Shown: positions 33,027-41,809 of the stretch, in pieces
How positions within the stretch are numbered: the first letter of the stretch is position 1
Layout of the letters: every line of letters begins with the position of its first letter
Virus record (IMG/VR): IMGVR_UViG_3300044515_000009
Span: 1 to 46,431 of that record
From: a virus
DNA: 46,431 bases
Direction: 5' to 3' (one strand)
The notes under the pieces: generated by a model
What the model saw: only the letters and a program-made list of their open reading frames with translations
Databases searched by the model: none
What the model was told of the DNA's origin: nothing
Position numbers and translations under genes: made by a program

Positions 33027-35027
33027 ATGAGACCACCGTCACGGTTCGAGATATCGATCCAGACGCCGTCAAATGACTTGCTATTCCATGGGCGGTATCC
33101 ACACGGTGATGCTCCGGTAAATGCCCTATCGGGAGCAGCATTAGATAACACGTCATCTTCTGGATCGCTAAGCGTCGGAGGAGGCGGTGCTCTTGCAGTA
33201 GCAACCTCATCTGCTGCACCCCTACCAAGGGCGACTAACGGTGGAATGTTCTTTTTCAAGATGCAGTCCGCCGGCGGCACAGGTATAGGAGAGGTTTGGT
33301 CGTTGGTGTCTAGCACAGGGTCGTCTCCGTATCAGATGACCACCGACGGATGGCTATACGTAGCGCCAACGGTTAATGAAGGACCCAATACGCTAATAGT
33401 CCAGGTAAAGGATTCGGCTAACGCCGTAGCCCAGGCGACATTCACGCATACGATTGACTCCGTGTTGGCAATCATGGGCACGGCCATTAGCGCATCGTCT
33501 CAGCCTCTACCCGCCGCGATGGTCGGTAACAAGTACTTCCATCAGATGAGCGGCGCAGGCGGGTCCGGCGCGGGATTCGCATGGGCAGATCCAGCCGTGA
33601 CGCTACCGCCTGGATTGGCCATATCGAACTCCGGCGCGATCACCGGCACGCCGACAGGAACGGCTGGAAACGTGACTGGTATCTCCCTACACCTCGCTGA
33701 TAACGGAGGCCACGCGGCCTTGGCGACGTTCAGCATGCAGGTCATGGCGAACGCCAATGTCGCGCGCCCATCGTACAATTCAATCACCGCCAATGGCTTC
33801 TTCGTCCTCAACGGCAAGCTGTACGACCCAAATGGGGCGCCGTTCTACATGCGGGGATTTAACCGCAATCATTTCGATAATTCATCTCAGCCTGGACTGA
33901 GTCTGTCGGGGGCGAACACCTGCCGTTTCTTCATGTTCACCATGGGGGCAGGGGGAACCGCAGCTTCTGTTTACGCCAACGTCGCCAGCACGCAGCACAT
34001 CGCGTTCAAAGAGTTGCCCATCATCACGGCAGCGCTGTTTCCTGGCGGCACGGTGGCGACTAGCGGTAGCGCAGACACGACTCAGTTCAGCAATCTAGTC
34101 AATTGGTGGGTATCTAACGTTTCTGCTTTCGCGTCTATCATGAATTCGATCTCAGTAAATATTGCGAACGAGTGGGGTCCGTCGAACAGCACTATATGGC
34201 GCGATTCGTATATCAGCGCCATTTCGTCAATGCGAACGGCTGGGTACACGTGCCCTATAGTCATCGATGCTGGCGGATTTGGGCAGGACGAAGCAGATCT
34301 GACGAACTTCGCCCCCGCAGTGTTTGCTAGCGACCCGCTGAAGAATATCGTCTTCTCGTTTCATGCCTATGGTGGCACGACGACATTCGCGGGCACGATA
34401 GCGAGTATTGCCAAGGGCACTTCGACCACGATTACGCTGAATAGCGGCGCGGCAACACATCCGTTTGCGCCAACATTCAACGGTAGTAACAACAGCTTCT
34501 CCGGAATTCCCGAGATGTCCATCGTCGGCGCCCAGGGCATGACGCAGATTAACGGCAACATACCGACTAGCCAGAACGTTGGTGGGTCGCCTGGCGCATG
34601 GACGATCACGGCTAACGTCAACAGCACAGGGTTTGGGTCCTATACCGGTGGCGGCACCATATTCGACTTTAATCATTACTCGCAGCGCATCCCGCGTCTC
34701 GCCTCGCTGGCGTCTAGTACTGGCGCCGTTGTCATGGTTGGGGAGTTTGGCCCCGGAAAGAACATAGGTCCTAGCCCGACGCTAGTAAGTCCGGGAGAGA
34801 TAGTTGTTGCTTGCGAGGCAAGCGGCGTACCGTGGCTAGCTTGGGCCTGGGACGACAACGACATGTCCGGCGGCATGACATCAGAGAACTGGTTCGGAGC
34901 GACGCTGACGGCTGGCGTCTACACAAAGCCATCGGACCTAACATTCAACGGACAAGAAGAGACATTGAATCCCGAACATGGCGTGACCTCACTATCGGCT
35001 CCTGCATCTTTCTTTTTGGGTCCGTAA
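33027..35027 (+). CDS. GH5-like glycosidase tail fibre with putative-Ig domains
   Basis: A 666-residue protein. Residues ~70-235 contain two strand-rich modules, the second with LPPGLAISNSGAITGTPTG, the mark of the He_PIG putative-Ig domain. Residues ~255-620 resemble glycoside hydrolase family 5: GKLYDPNGAPFYMRGFNRN opens the barrel; NIANEWGPS provides the acid/base Glu382; S-F-H-A-Y-G lies near 446; VGEFGPG gives nucleophile Glu573. Trp after the first Glu is a known variation of the NEP motif. GH5 enzymes cleave beta-glucans or mannans, so this fibre may digest a surface polysaccharide. There is no signal peptide here, unlike the flanking genes. Confidence 0.7.
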   Translation: MRPPSRFEISIQTPSNDLLFHGRYPHGDAPVNALSGAALDNTSSSGSLSVGGGGALAVATSSAAPLPRATNGGMFFFKMQSAGGTGIGEVWSLVSSTGSSPYQMTTDGWLYVAPTVNEGPNTLIVQVKDSANAVAQATFTHTIDSVLAIMGTAISASSQPLPAAMVGNKYFHQMSGAGGSGAGFAWADPAVTLPPGLAISNSGAITGTPTGTAGNVTGISLHLADNGGHAALATFSMQVMANANVARPSYNSITANGFFVLNGKLYDPNGAPFYMRGFNRNHFDNSSQPGLSLSGANTCRFFMFTMGAGGTAASVYANVASTQHIAFKELPIITAALFPGGTVATSGSADTTQFSNLVNWWVSNVSAFASIMNSISVNIANEWGPSNSTIWRDSYISAISSMRTAGYTCPIVIDAGGFGQDEADLTNFAPAVFASDPLKNIVFSFHAYGGTTTFAGTIASIAKGTSTTITLNSGAATHPFAPTFNGSNNSFSGIPEMSIVGAQGMTQINGNIPTSQNVGGSPGAWTITANVNSTGFGSYTGGGTIFDFNHYSQRIPRLASLASSTGAVVMVGEFGPGKNIGPSPTLVSPGEIVVACEASGVPWLAWAWDDNDMSGGMTSENWFGATLTAGVYTKPSDLTFNGQEETLNPEHGVTSLSAPASFFLGP

Positions 35028-35038
35028 CGGAGAACCCC

Positions 35039-36265
35039 ATGTTTTCTATACGTAAGTCATTTATCAGCGTAGCTGTCGGTCTACTGATCGCGCTGGACGG
35101 TTTGGTACCTACGGCGGCAATAGCTTCGATTGCACTAGTTCAGGCGGAAGGCTCATCTAACGGCACTAACCCGTCGGTGACGTTCACGTCAGCATGCGCA
35201 ATTGGTCAGCCAATAATTGCTATTCTTGGCCAGGTTGGAGATTCTCCAACGATCACCGTATCCGATAACCTAAACACGGGTAACTATACTCTGCTAGGCA
35301 CGTTTTTCGATTCCACTAATCATGTAACCCAGGCGGTTTTCATGATTAAGTGTAATGCGGCTGGCGTACCTACCGTCTCTACATCCATAGGCAATGGCGA
35401 TACAGGTAAGCTAATAGCCGGAATATTCAATGGTTTCCTTGGAACTCCGACATTAGACGCGTCTATCGTCACCGACTTCGGTCCTATCACGGGTAGCGTT
35501 AATACGTTCAGTCCAATTACTAGCAATTTCACCAATGAACTTATGCTACTAGCCTCCAGTAACGGAGATTTTATTTCAACCATCAGTGGTGGGTGGACAG
35601 ACTTAACGGGATCATCTGGTGCTGCATTTTTCAAATTGGTTACCTCGGCAGGAAGTTCCGCAAATTTCACCGCAAACATGGGAGCATCGACTTGGATCGA
35701 TGGAGTCCTGGTCGGGATACATGATGTCGTGTCTGGTGCCGCGCTTGCGGGATCAGCCTCCGACTCAACTTCGGCCACTGCCGCACTTTCTACAACTGCA
35801 GCGCCATTTGCGCCGATCTTTCTAGACAATGCCACGCACGTCAATGGATCCGATCAGATCGGCATGGGAAATGGCATCCAGGGCAGCAACACAGGCGATT
35901 TGGCGCCAGTGGCCTTCCAGAAGATAAAGCAGTGGGCAATCGATGCAAATACCAATTTCTCGAAGATCTTCCGAGTGAGAAGCGTTATGACTCCGCTCAC
36001 CGGGTTCTCTATCTCTGTGGTTGGCGGAATCACAGACCAGGTGCTAAATCCCGCTGGTACGCTAGCCACTGGGGCCATCGTGTTTCCGCCAAACCCAGGC
36101 GACCAACAGCCATTTATTCTAAAATCTTCGCAGACGGTAACTGCCTTCTCGGCTACCACTTCTGACGGGACATCCGCGAATGGCGTTCCGGGAACATTGC
36201 CCGCGAACGTCGCTCTGAAATGGATATTCGTGGCACCGCTTAATACCTGGTTCCGCGAGCAGTAG
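35039..36265 (+). CDS. secreted or virion beta-rich protein with signal peptide
   Basis: A 408-residue protein. ATG 35039 is chosen because residues 1-29 (MFSIRKSFISVAVGLLIALD...AIA) form a signal peptide almost the same as that at 32481; a longer in-frame start at 34811 lies inside the GH5 gene. The mature protein is Thr/Ser/Gly/Asn-rich with many strand segments, including a central I-D-G-V-L-V-G-I-H-D-V. A short SDSTSATAALSTTAA segment recalls the repeats in the next gene. No catalytic motif seen. Confidence 0.6.
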   Translation: MFSIRKSFISVAVGLLIALDGLVPTAAIASIALVQAEGSSNGTNPSVTFTSACAIGQPIIAILGQVGDSPTITVSDNLNTGNYTLLGTFFDSTNHVTQAVFMIKCNAAGVPTVSTSIGNGDTGKLIAGIFNGFLGTPTLDASIVTDFGPITGSVNTFSPITSNFTNELMLLASSNGDFISTISGGWTDLTGSSGAAFFKLVTSAGSSANFTANMGASTWIDGVLVGIHDVVSGAALAGSASDSTSATAALSTTAAPFAPIFLDNATHVNGSDQIGMGNGIQGSNTGDLAPVAFQKIKQWAIDANTNFSKIFRVRSVMTPLTGFSISVVGGITDQVLNPAGTLATGAIVFPPNPGDQQPFILKSSQTVTAFSATTSDGTSANGVPGTLPANVALKWIFVAPLNTWFREQ

Positions 36266-36273
36266 GCGCCCTC

Positions 36274-37905
36274 ATGGCTTTATGGACGGTCGATTCAACA
36301 TCCGTAACCACGGACTCAACCGTTGCGACGACTGACGGGTTTAATTCGTCTGGCACTTCCCTATCCGGCGCAGCCGCCGACTCGACAAGTGCCACTGGCA
36401 CGCTGATCAATTTCTCCAGCGTCGTGCTAACCGCGCCGCTATATACGGGGCCCGGCGGTCTATTCGATCCTAACCTCGTGTGGCCATTTTCGACGCCTAC
36501 GGTCGGTAGCCGTATCGACTTCGATCCGACGATTATCACGGTATTGCCGAATGGCGAGATAAACGCTACCAGCAACGTCAACGTTAAGGCTGAGATTCAG
36601 TTCAACGATGGCACTAATGTCAATGAAGTAGACATTTTTATAACCGGAGGACTCGTCGGGTATGCCAGTGATACGACGTCTGCAACGGGAACATTGTCAT
36701 CTCAGCCGGGGATCGCGTCTGTTGGTGAGTCTCACGACACTGCGTCAGGAACCGGCGTCCCAAGCAATCCAGCCATCGCGTCTATCGTAGAATCAAGTGA
36801 TACGGTATCGGCAAGCGGCTCTACGTCGACGGCCGGCGCTGGGTCACCAACTGAATCGACTGATATCGTTGCCGGGTCAGGCGTCAGCCAATTAGTTGGC
36901 TCATCGTCTATTGCAGAGTCTTCTGACCACGTGTTGTCCGTAGGGTCCGCTATCAATGTGGGCACCTCGTCTATCGCCGAAGGAAGCGACTCGGCATTAG
37001 CCTCTGGATCTACGTCAGCCGGTGGCTCTGCCTCCATAGCTGAGTCCGCTGACACGGCATCTGGATCTGGATCTGTATCTCTGCACGGGATAGGGTCCGC
37101 CATAGAGGTACCCGACCAGTCGTCGGCAACCGGGGCAACGTCTACGTCCGGGTCCGCCGCCCTTATCGAGTCTTCCGACGTGGTTTCTGGCGGAATATTG
37201 ACGGCCGTCTCCGGTGTCCTATCGGTCGTTGAGTCCGTGGATTCCGTCGTGGCTTCTGGATCGTCGGTAAATTCAGGATCATCGGGAGTCACGGAATCGG
37301 CGGATACTACGGTGGCCATGGGCTCGATAACGATCGTGGGCGTATCCACTATTGTCGAGTCGTCGGATTCGACGTCGGCCGCTGGCAGCGCGTCTACCTC
37401 CGGGTCGGCTGCCGTGACTGAGAGTCCAGATGTGGCGACGTCGCATGGATTTTCAAGCACGTCAGGATCGGCGGTAATTGCGGAGGGATCAGACCAAGTA
37501 TCGGCGATCGCATCGCTTTCAACTACCGGTAGCGGCGGCGTTACTGAGTCCGCGGACATATCGTCAGGACTTGGATTGGTTTTCCTTCGGGGCATTTCCC
37601 TTATCGTGGAAGGCAATGATGCGGTGACCGCCACTGGAGGCGTCAAGACATCGGGAAATTCGTCTATAGTCGAATCAGCCGACTTGGTTATGGCGTCCGC
37701 CGGTGAGTTTGGGTTCGGATCTGCGTCGATCCTTGAGAAGGCCGACTTAGCTATGGCGACAGGTACCATGCCATTACCTGTCGGGCGCACGGTTGTGGCT
37801 CAATCATTCTCCAGATACGTCGGCGCCGATTTCCAGAGGGGCATTGATTGCGACTCATTCAACCGAGTCGATGTCGTGCCTAAGACCTCCAATCAGCTTT
37901 TCTGA
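36274..37905 (+). CDS. repeat protein with tandem 21-residue units
   Basis: A 543-residue protein. An N-terminal globular part (about 1-145) is followed by 17 consecutive 21-residue units (residues ~147-503) of the type xSxIxESxDxxxAxGSxxxxG, and a short C-terminal segment (VGRTVVAQSFSRYVG...). Similar ESADxxSASG-type units occur in phage fibre/adhesin-like proteins. The tandem geometry suggests an extended stalk of stacked strands. The Ser/Thr/Gly richness and absence of Cys fit a rigid virion filament. Function unknown beyond a structural role. Confidence 0.65.
   Translation: MALWTVDSTSVTTDSTVATTDGFNSSGTSLSGAAADSTSATGTLINFSSVVLTAPLYTGPGGLFDPNLVWPFSTPTVGSRIDFDPTIITVLPNGEINATSNVNVKAEIQFNDGTNVNEVDIFITGGLVGYASDTTSATGTLSSQPGIASVGESHDTASGTGVPSNPAIASIVESSDTVSASGSTSTAGAGSPTESTDIVAGSGVSQLVGSSSIAESSDHVLSVGSAINVGTSSIAEGSDSALASGSTSAGGSASIAESADTASGSGSVSLHGIGSAIEVPDQSSATGATSTSGSAALIESSDVVSGGILTAVSGVLSVVESVDSVVASGSSVNSGSSGVTESADTTVAMGSITIVGVSTIVESSDSTSAAGSASTSGSAAVTESPDVATSHGFSSTSGSAVIAEGSDQVSAIASLSTTGSGGVTESADISSGLGLVFLRGISLIVEGNDAVTATGGVKTSGNSSIVESADLVMASAGEFGFGSASILEKADLAMATGTMPLPVGRTVVAQSFSRYVGADFQRGIDCDSFNRVDVVPKTSNQLF
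36712..37782 (+). repeat. 17 tandem 63-bp units (21-residue protein repeat)
   Basis: The repeat period is exactly 63 bp throughout, starting at the codon for Ile in I-A-S-V-G-E-S. Each unit keeps E at position 6, D at position 9 and mostly Gly at the end. At DNA level the copies differ widely by synonymous and conservative changes, so they are old and not currently identical copies. A partial unit precedes the array, around 36660. Confidence 0.75.
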
Positions 37906-37917
37906 CATGGAATACTT

Positions 37918-38271
37918 ATGACCTCAGTTGCCGTTATCAGCCAAACCGGAGATAGGTTTTCGCCACTTGACCCTGCTGGGATGGAGTTCTTCTATTGGGA
38001 CTTCACGCGGGAATTGAAACCCGGAGAAACCATAGTGTCTGCCGTGGTTGTGTCCAATAGTGCTATCGATGGATCGGACAATTCGGCCGCAATGGTGTCT
38101 GGATCGTCTATCGTTATGAATGGTAACGTAGTCAAGCAGATGATTTCCGGGGCAGGCGGGGCATCTGGTGTTCCCTATGTACTAAAGGCTAAGGCGACGA
38201 CAAACATTGGTCAGGTACTGCCGCTGAGCGGGATACTAAACATAGGGCCCGAGTTCGGGGTAGTTACGTGA
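37918..38271 (+). CDS. small head-tail or fibre-linked beta protein
   Basis: A 117-residue protein starting at ATG 37918, which overlaps the next gene (GTGA at 38268). The pattern F-F-Y-W-D-F-T-R-E-L-K-P-G-E-T-I-V-S-A and G-A-G-G-A-S-G-V-P-Y-V-L-K-A-K-A is found in small Ig-like proteins common in phage structural operons (often next to connectors). Function not established. Confidence 0.55.
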   Translation: MTSVAVISQTGDRFSPLDPAGMEFFYWDFTRELKPGETIVSAVVVSNSAIDGSDNSAAMVSGSSIVMNGNVVKQMISGAGGASGVPYVLKAKATTNIGQVLPLSGILNIGPEFGVVT

Positions 38272-39350
38272 CATCGGCGACGTTCACCGTCATGCAGGAC
38301 GGAGTACCGGTAGCCATCGATCCGGCGACGGCGGTCAATGTTCAGCTTTTCAGCTTGAGCACTATGACGCCTATTTCACAGGCTCGCGCCGTTGCTAGCA
38401 ACGAAGGCGATGCAGACTGGTCTGCAGGAGTTGTAGGCGTAGTGCTGCTGACGTCAGAACAACAGGCGCTTACGCCTCCTGCCGTCATGGTGGTCATCAG
38501 CAGTAACTCATTCGTCAAGCGGTTCAAGCTCGAGGTTAAGTCACCATCGAAAATCGACAAGTCCCTACTGTTTATCAAGGACTTCATCGTCGACGAGTTG
38601 CGCGCGGACCGGCTTATGGTGCTCGCTCAGACTTTCTTCCCGGGAATCACATTTTCAGACGATTTCCTTTGGGAAAAGGTCATATCATCCGAGAACGAGA
38701 CCGCGTTCGATCTACGCGTCCCGCTTGTGCCAACTCAGTTCTTTGGAACCGATCCGACTCCGGCTCAGGTAGCCGCGCTGCCGCGGGGTATGCCCTTTGA
38801 TGTGGATCCTGCCCAAGACTACGAACCTGACTTCTTCCAGGGAGAGAAGTGGGGATTCATGGTTTTGCGCAACAAGCCGGTGATCGACGTCCAGAGGGTG
38901 ACATTCGTCTATCCGGCTCCCACGACAGGTTTTTTCGACTTTCCGCAGGACTGGCTGCGTATCGACAAGAAGTACGGGCAGATTCGCTTCGTGCCGGCGA
39001 GCTCGACGTTCGTGGCGCCGCTCAATGCGTTCCTTCTCCAGGCGCTAGGCGGCGGACGCACTATCCCGTTCGCCTTCGAGGTCATGTACACGGCGGGCAT
39101 AACCAATGTTCGCCAGCAATACCCGCAGCTCGTCGACGTGATCAAGAGGCGCGCCGTCATGAAGGTAATTGAGGACGGGTTCATTCCGTCGTCCGGTTCG
39201 ATCAGCGCCGACGGATTGAGCCAGTCTCTCAGCGTCGACCTAGAGAAATACCGGGATACGATCAACACCACGCTATTCGGGCCGAAGGGAGTCAATGGCG
39301 GACTGCTGACTGCCATTCATGGCATCAAAGTTTCCATGCTGGGGATGTAA
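38268..39350 (+). CDS. head-tail connector / adaptor-type protein
   Basis: A 360-residue protein from GTG 38268, coupled to the previous stop (GTGA). Residues 1-90 are strand-rich; residues ~110-310 contain V-D-E-L-R-A-D-R-L, FFPGITFSDDF, and a G-F-F-D-F-P-Q-D-W-L-R-I-D segment that I recognise from large phage proteins in the connector position. The C-terminal helical part (R-R-A-V-M-K-V-I-E-D-G) is charged. Location upstream of neck and tail genes suits an adaptor between portal and tail. Specific family uncertain. Confidence 0.55.
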   Translation: MTSATFTVMQDGVPVAIDPATAVNVQLFSLSTMTPISQARAVASNEGDADWSAGVVGVVLLTSEQQALTPPAVMVVISSNSFVKRFKLEVKSPSKIDKSLLFIKDFIVDELRADRLMVLAQTFFPGITFSDDFLWEKVISSENETAFDLRVPLVPTQFFGTDPTPAQVAALPRGMPFDVDPAQDYEPDFFQGEKWGFMVLRNKPVIDVQRVTFVYPAPTTGFFDFPQDWLRIDKKYGQIRFVPASSTFVAPLNAFLLQALGGGRTIPFAFEVMYTAGITNVRQQYPQLVDVIKRRAVMKVIEDGFIPSSGSISADGLSQSLSVDLEKYRDTINTTLFGPKGVNGGLLTAIHGIKVSMLGM

Positions 39351-39512
39351 ATGAGGGAACACGCGCATTTGAAGGTCGGCGAGATGATGCAAATCAACGG
39401 GCAGTGGATGCGCCACCTGGGCAGCGGCCTGTTCGAGCCAGCCACACCTCAGCCGCTTGAGAAGCGATTCGACACGTCCGACAGCGGGCCGCTAATTCGT
39501 CGCGATGCCTAG
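39351..39512 (+). CDS. small hypothetical protein in the neck region
   Basis: A 53-residue frame (MREHAHLKVGEMMQING...) starting one base after the connector stop and overlapping the next ATG by 8 bases. It is rather polar, with a central W-M-R-H-L-G-S-G-L. Placement between two structural genes and tight packing support it as a real gene. Confidence 0.5.
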   Translation: MREHAHLKVGEMMQINGQWMRHLGSGLFEPATPQPLEKRFDTSDSGPLIRRDA

Positions 39513-40137
39513 GCTAAATCCCGCTGCGTTCAACGCGCATTTGTCCAACATGGGCCAGCGGTTCATGTGGGCCAAGGCATTCGCGTGCCCAAACGTCAAT
39601 CCGGACTCAGGGGCAGCCATTCCAGATTGCCCGATATGCTCAGGCCGCGGCTGGTTTTGGCCAAACTCGATCGCCGCGATAGCGGGCGTTGCCTCCCAGA
39701 AGGTGCAGCAGTCATGGGCTCAGTTAGGCGTATACGAGGCTGGCGATACCGTTCTGAGCGTGCCAGAGAACAGTCCTATTTACGATGCCGGGCAGTTCGA
39801 CCGGCTGCTAGCGCTCAACACTGTCGAGCAGTTCTCGGTGACATTGCTTCCGGGCGACCGTCTTTTCGGAACAGTAATCGCGATCTCTCGCGTGTTTTGG
39901 CTCAGCCTGGACGACACTACGATAATCGAGGGCGCTATCCCGGTTTTTGATTCCAACGGCAATCTGACGTGGCCGAATGGCGGCGGGCCGCCGCAAGGCA
40001 CTTCCTACTCCGTGTCGGGATCTAGACGGCAAGAATTTTTTGTCTTCATGGACTACCCAGCCAATCGCATGGAGCACATGGGAGCGCGGTTACCGAAGCG
40101 AATTGTGGCCAGACGATTCGACCTATTCGGCCGCTAG
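39505..40137 (+). CDS. neck / head-completion protein candidate
   Basis: A 210-residue protein. The C-P-N near residue 28 and CPICSGRGWFW at residues 42-52 form a zinc-type Cys cluster typical of a conserved phage structural protein placed between connector and tail genes. The remainder is beta-rich (S-V-T-L-L-P-G-D-R-L-F-G-T near 113). Its stop shares the palindromic CTAG (40134-40137) with the stop of the minus-strand gene that follows. Confidence 0.55.
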   Translation: MPRLNPAAFNAHLSNMGQRFMWAKAFACPNVNPDSGAAIPDCPICSGRGWFWPNSIAAIAGVASQKVQQSWAQLGVYEAGDTVLSVPENSPIYDAGQFDRLLALNTVEQFSVTLLPGDRLFGTVIAISRVFWLSLDDTTIIEGAIPVFDSNGNLTWPNGGGPPQGTSYSVSGSRRQEFFVFMDYPANRMEHMGARLPKRIVARRFDLFGR

Positions 40138-40871
40138 GCGGCTACGCGCGTCAGCGCCGCGGCGAACGACTTCTCGGCGAGCGGCCGCAACTTATCGACC
40201 ACTCCCTTGACGATGTTCTGCCCGGGCTGCGCCGGGATGATCCAGCCGCTTGAGGTCTCCGACATCACGCGAAAGGTCATGTAGCTCGAGCGCGGCGCAC
40301 CCTTGTTGCCGACGTCGAATCGCACCATTCCAGCGTGCTTGCGCAGCATCCCGGGAACCGATCCGGCCTTGAGCCTGCCGCCCCACGAGTAGGTTCGCTG
40401 AGCTACCGTGGCGCCGGTGGCCGAGACGCGGGTCCCCATGCCGGTAACGCGCGACGGTGTGAGCAACTTCGCTATGTACGCTACCGGCTTCGGCATGCTG
40501 CTTACGTTGTGGCGGAACGGGATGATCAGGTACTTGTGCCCGCTCTTTGACATCCTCGTCTTCGCGCTCGTGCGCAACATGAATTTCAGGTCATACGCGG
40601 GGCGGCCGGTTTCGATCTGTTCGGCGTGCTTGTAATCGGATTCGACCATGGCGGAGAACGGCCCGGTCATCTGGATATCGATGCTCGACGAATAGTTATC
40701 CTTTTCCCCGCTCCACAGCTTCGCGTGGCCGATGGCGGTCATCCAGTCAATTTGCGCCTGCTGCGCGACCGCCCACACGGCCTGTCGCAGATGCGGGAGA
40801 ACGGTCTCGTTGATTACGCTGTTCACGCCGTCGATGACCGGCGATAGGTCTATTTGGATAGCGAACTCCAT
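40134..40871 (-). CDS. inverted tail-completion (HK97 gp10-like) candidate
   Basis: A 245-residue minus-strand protein within an otherwise plus-strand structural block. It has helical start (residues 8-45), then YKHAEQIETGRPAYDLKFML and S-K-S-G-H-K-Y-L-I-I-P-F-R-H-N, then G-W-I-I-P-A-Q-P-G-Q-N-I near residue 215. This looks like a phage tail-completion or neck protein, for which a gene would be expected here, but on the plus strand. A frame of this length with clear protein character supports a real gene that was inverted or is expressed separately. Confidence 0.6.
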   Translation of the reverse strand: MEFAIQIDLSPVIDGVNSVINETVLPHLRQAVWAVAQQAQIDWMTAIGHAKLWSGEKDNYSSSIDIQMTGPFSAMVESDYKHAEQIETGRPAYDLKFMLRTSAKTRMSKSGHKYLIIPFRHNVSSMPKPVAYIAKLLTPSRVTGMGTRVSATGATVAQRTYSWGGRLKAGSVPGMLRKHAGMVRFDVGNKGAPRSSYMTFRVMSETSSGWIIPAQPGQNIVKGVVDKLRPLAEKSFAAALTRVAA

Positions 40872-40884
40872 GTATGCCAGCGTA

Positions 40885-40909
40885 GCGTCACGGCTTCGGG
40901 TCGTGACGC
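40885..40909. promoter_or_regulatory. inverted repeat between divergent genes
   Basis: In the 50-base gap between the minus-strand start at 40871 and the plus-strand ATG at 40922, GCGTCACG (40885-40892) pairs perfectly with CGTGACGC (40902-40909) around a 9-base spacer containing CTTCGG. It could be an operator or a transcript hairpin for either gene. Function inferred only from position. Confidence 0.45.
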
Positions 40910-40921
40910 CATATTGCGTTT

Positions 40922-41809
40922 ATGGTCGTCGCAGTCACCCCCTTATTCATTGGAAATGCCTTGCGCATCCAATTAGCGCCCCCAGCGGGCTCCATATTGT
41001 GGAATCTGCTGCGCAATACGACCGGCGTTTTCGCGGGTCCGACTGACCCATCGGCGACCCTGGTGTCGCAGTCAACCGAGACCACGCTCTACGATTCCGT
41101 GGGTCTTGTCAACGGAACCGAGTATTTCTACCAAGCGTTCTACTGGGACGGCGCTGAGTTCATTGCCGACGCCAACGTGGGCAGCGGCACGCCCGCGGCG
41201 ACGTATTTCGATGACAGCACGGATGCGCTAAGCCTGCTCCGAGATCGCCTCGACGTCGGAATGCAGAACGAGGTCGCGGCCGGGCGGTTGACTCCTGGCC
41301 AGAACGCCAATGGCGTCATCAAAGTGATGACGGCACCTCCGGTATTCGAGCAGACGCAGTTCCCCATCGTAGTCGTTCACTTGACGAGCGAATCGCCGTC
41401 AGAGCATGGCATCGGCGAGATGGACGCCACGAACACCGTGGGCGTAGGCGGCCAATGGAATGAGACCGAGGGATGGCTGGCTAAAACCTCTATCTCGGTA
41501 GTCGGCTGGACCCTAAACCCTGACGCGCGCATTGCGCTTAGAAAGGCGCTGCGCCGCATCGTGATCGGCAACCTCCAGGTGTTGTACGCCGCAGGACTTC
41601 GAGAAATCGACTTCTCTCAGGAAGATACCGAGGACCTGGCCGGCACATATGGCGCCCCCGTTTATTGGGCTCAAAGCACTTTCGAATGCCTGTCGCCGCT
41701 CGCCGTTGGCGGTCAGCGCGCGCCGATCGCCGGCGTCACGCTCGGCGTCAACGCCGCATCGCCTCCAAGCAATGGTTCAATTTTTTCCGCCGGGAGTAGC
41801 TTGCAATGA
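40922..41809 (+). CDS. tail terminator / completion-type protein with FN3-like start
   Basis: A 295-residue protein. Residues ~1-90 resemble an FN3-like beta domain (Y-F-Y-Q-A-F-Y-W-D-G). Residues ~100-245 read as a small tail-completion fold (FPIVVVHLTSESPSEHG, then VVGWTLNPDARIALRKALRRIVIGN). The stop overlaps the next ATG. Position directly before the small gene and sheath suggests the protein that caps the tail tube. The family is not certain. Confidence 0.55.
   Translation: MVVAVTPLFIGNALRIQLAPPAGSILWNLLRNTTGVFAGPTDPSATLVSQSTETTLYDSVGLVNGTEYFYQAFYWDGAEFIADANVGSGTPAATYFDDSTDALSLLRDRLDVGMQNEVAAGRLTPGQNANGVIKVMTAPPVFEQTQFPIVVVHLTSESPSEHGIGEMDATNTVGVGGQWNETEGWLAKTSISVVGWTLNPDARIALRKALRRIVIGNLQVLYAAGLREIDFSQEDTEDLAGTYGAPVYWAQSTFECLSPLAVGGQRAPIAGVTLGVNAASPPSNGSIFSAGSSLQ

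Noticed and set aside
34811-35038. Earlier start for the signal-peptide gene at 35039
   Set aside because: It would overlap the GH5 fibre end by over 200 bases and hide a clear signal peptide and ribosome site.
36712-37782. CRISPR array
   Set aside because: The 63-bp period is continuous coding repeat without direct-repeat/spacer alternation.
36732-37790. Minus-strand frame with apparent repeats (352 codons)
   Set aside because: It mirrors the 63-bp repeat array of the sense gene; the regular period of a multiple of three keeps the antisense frame open.
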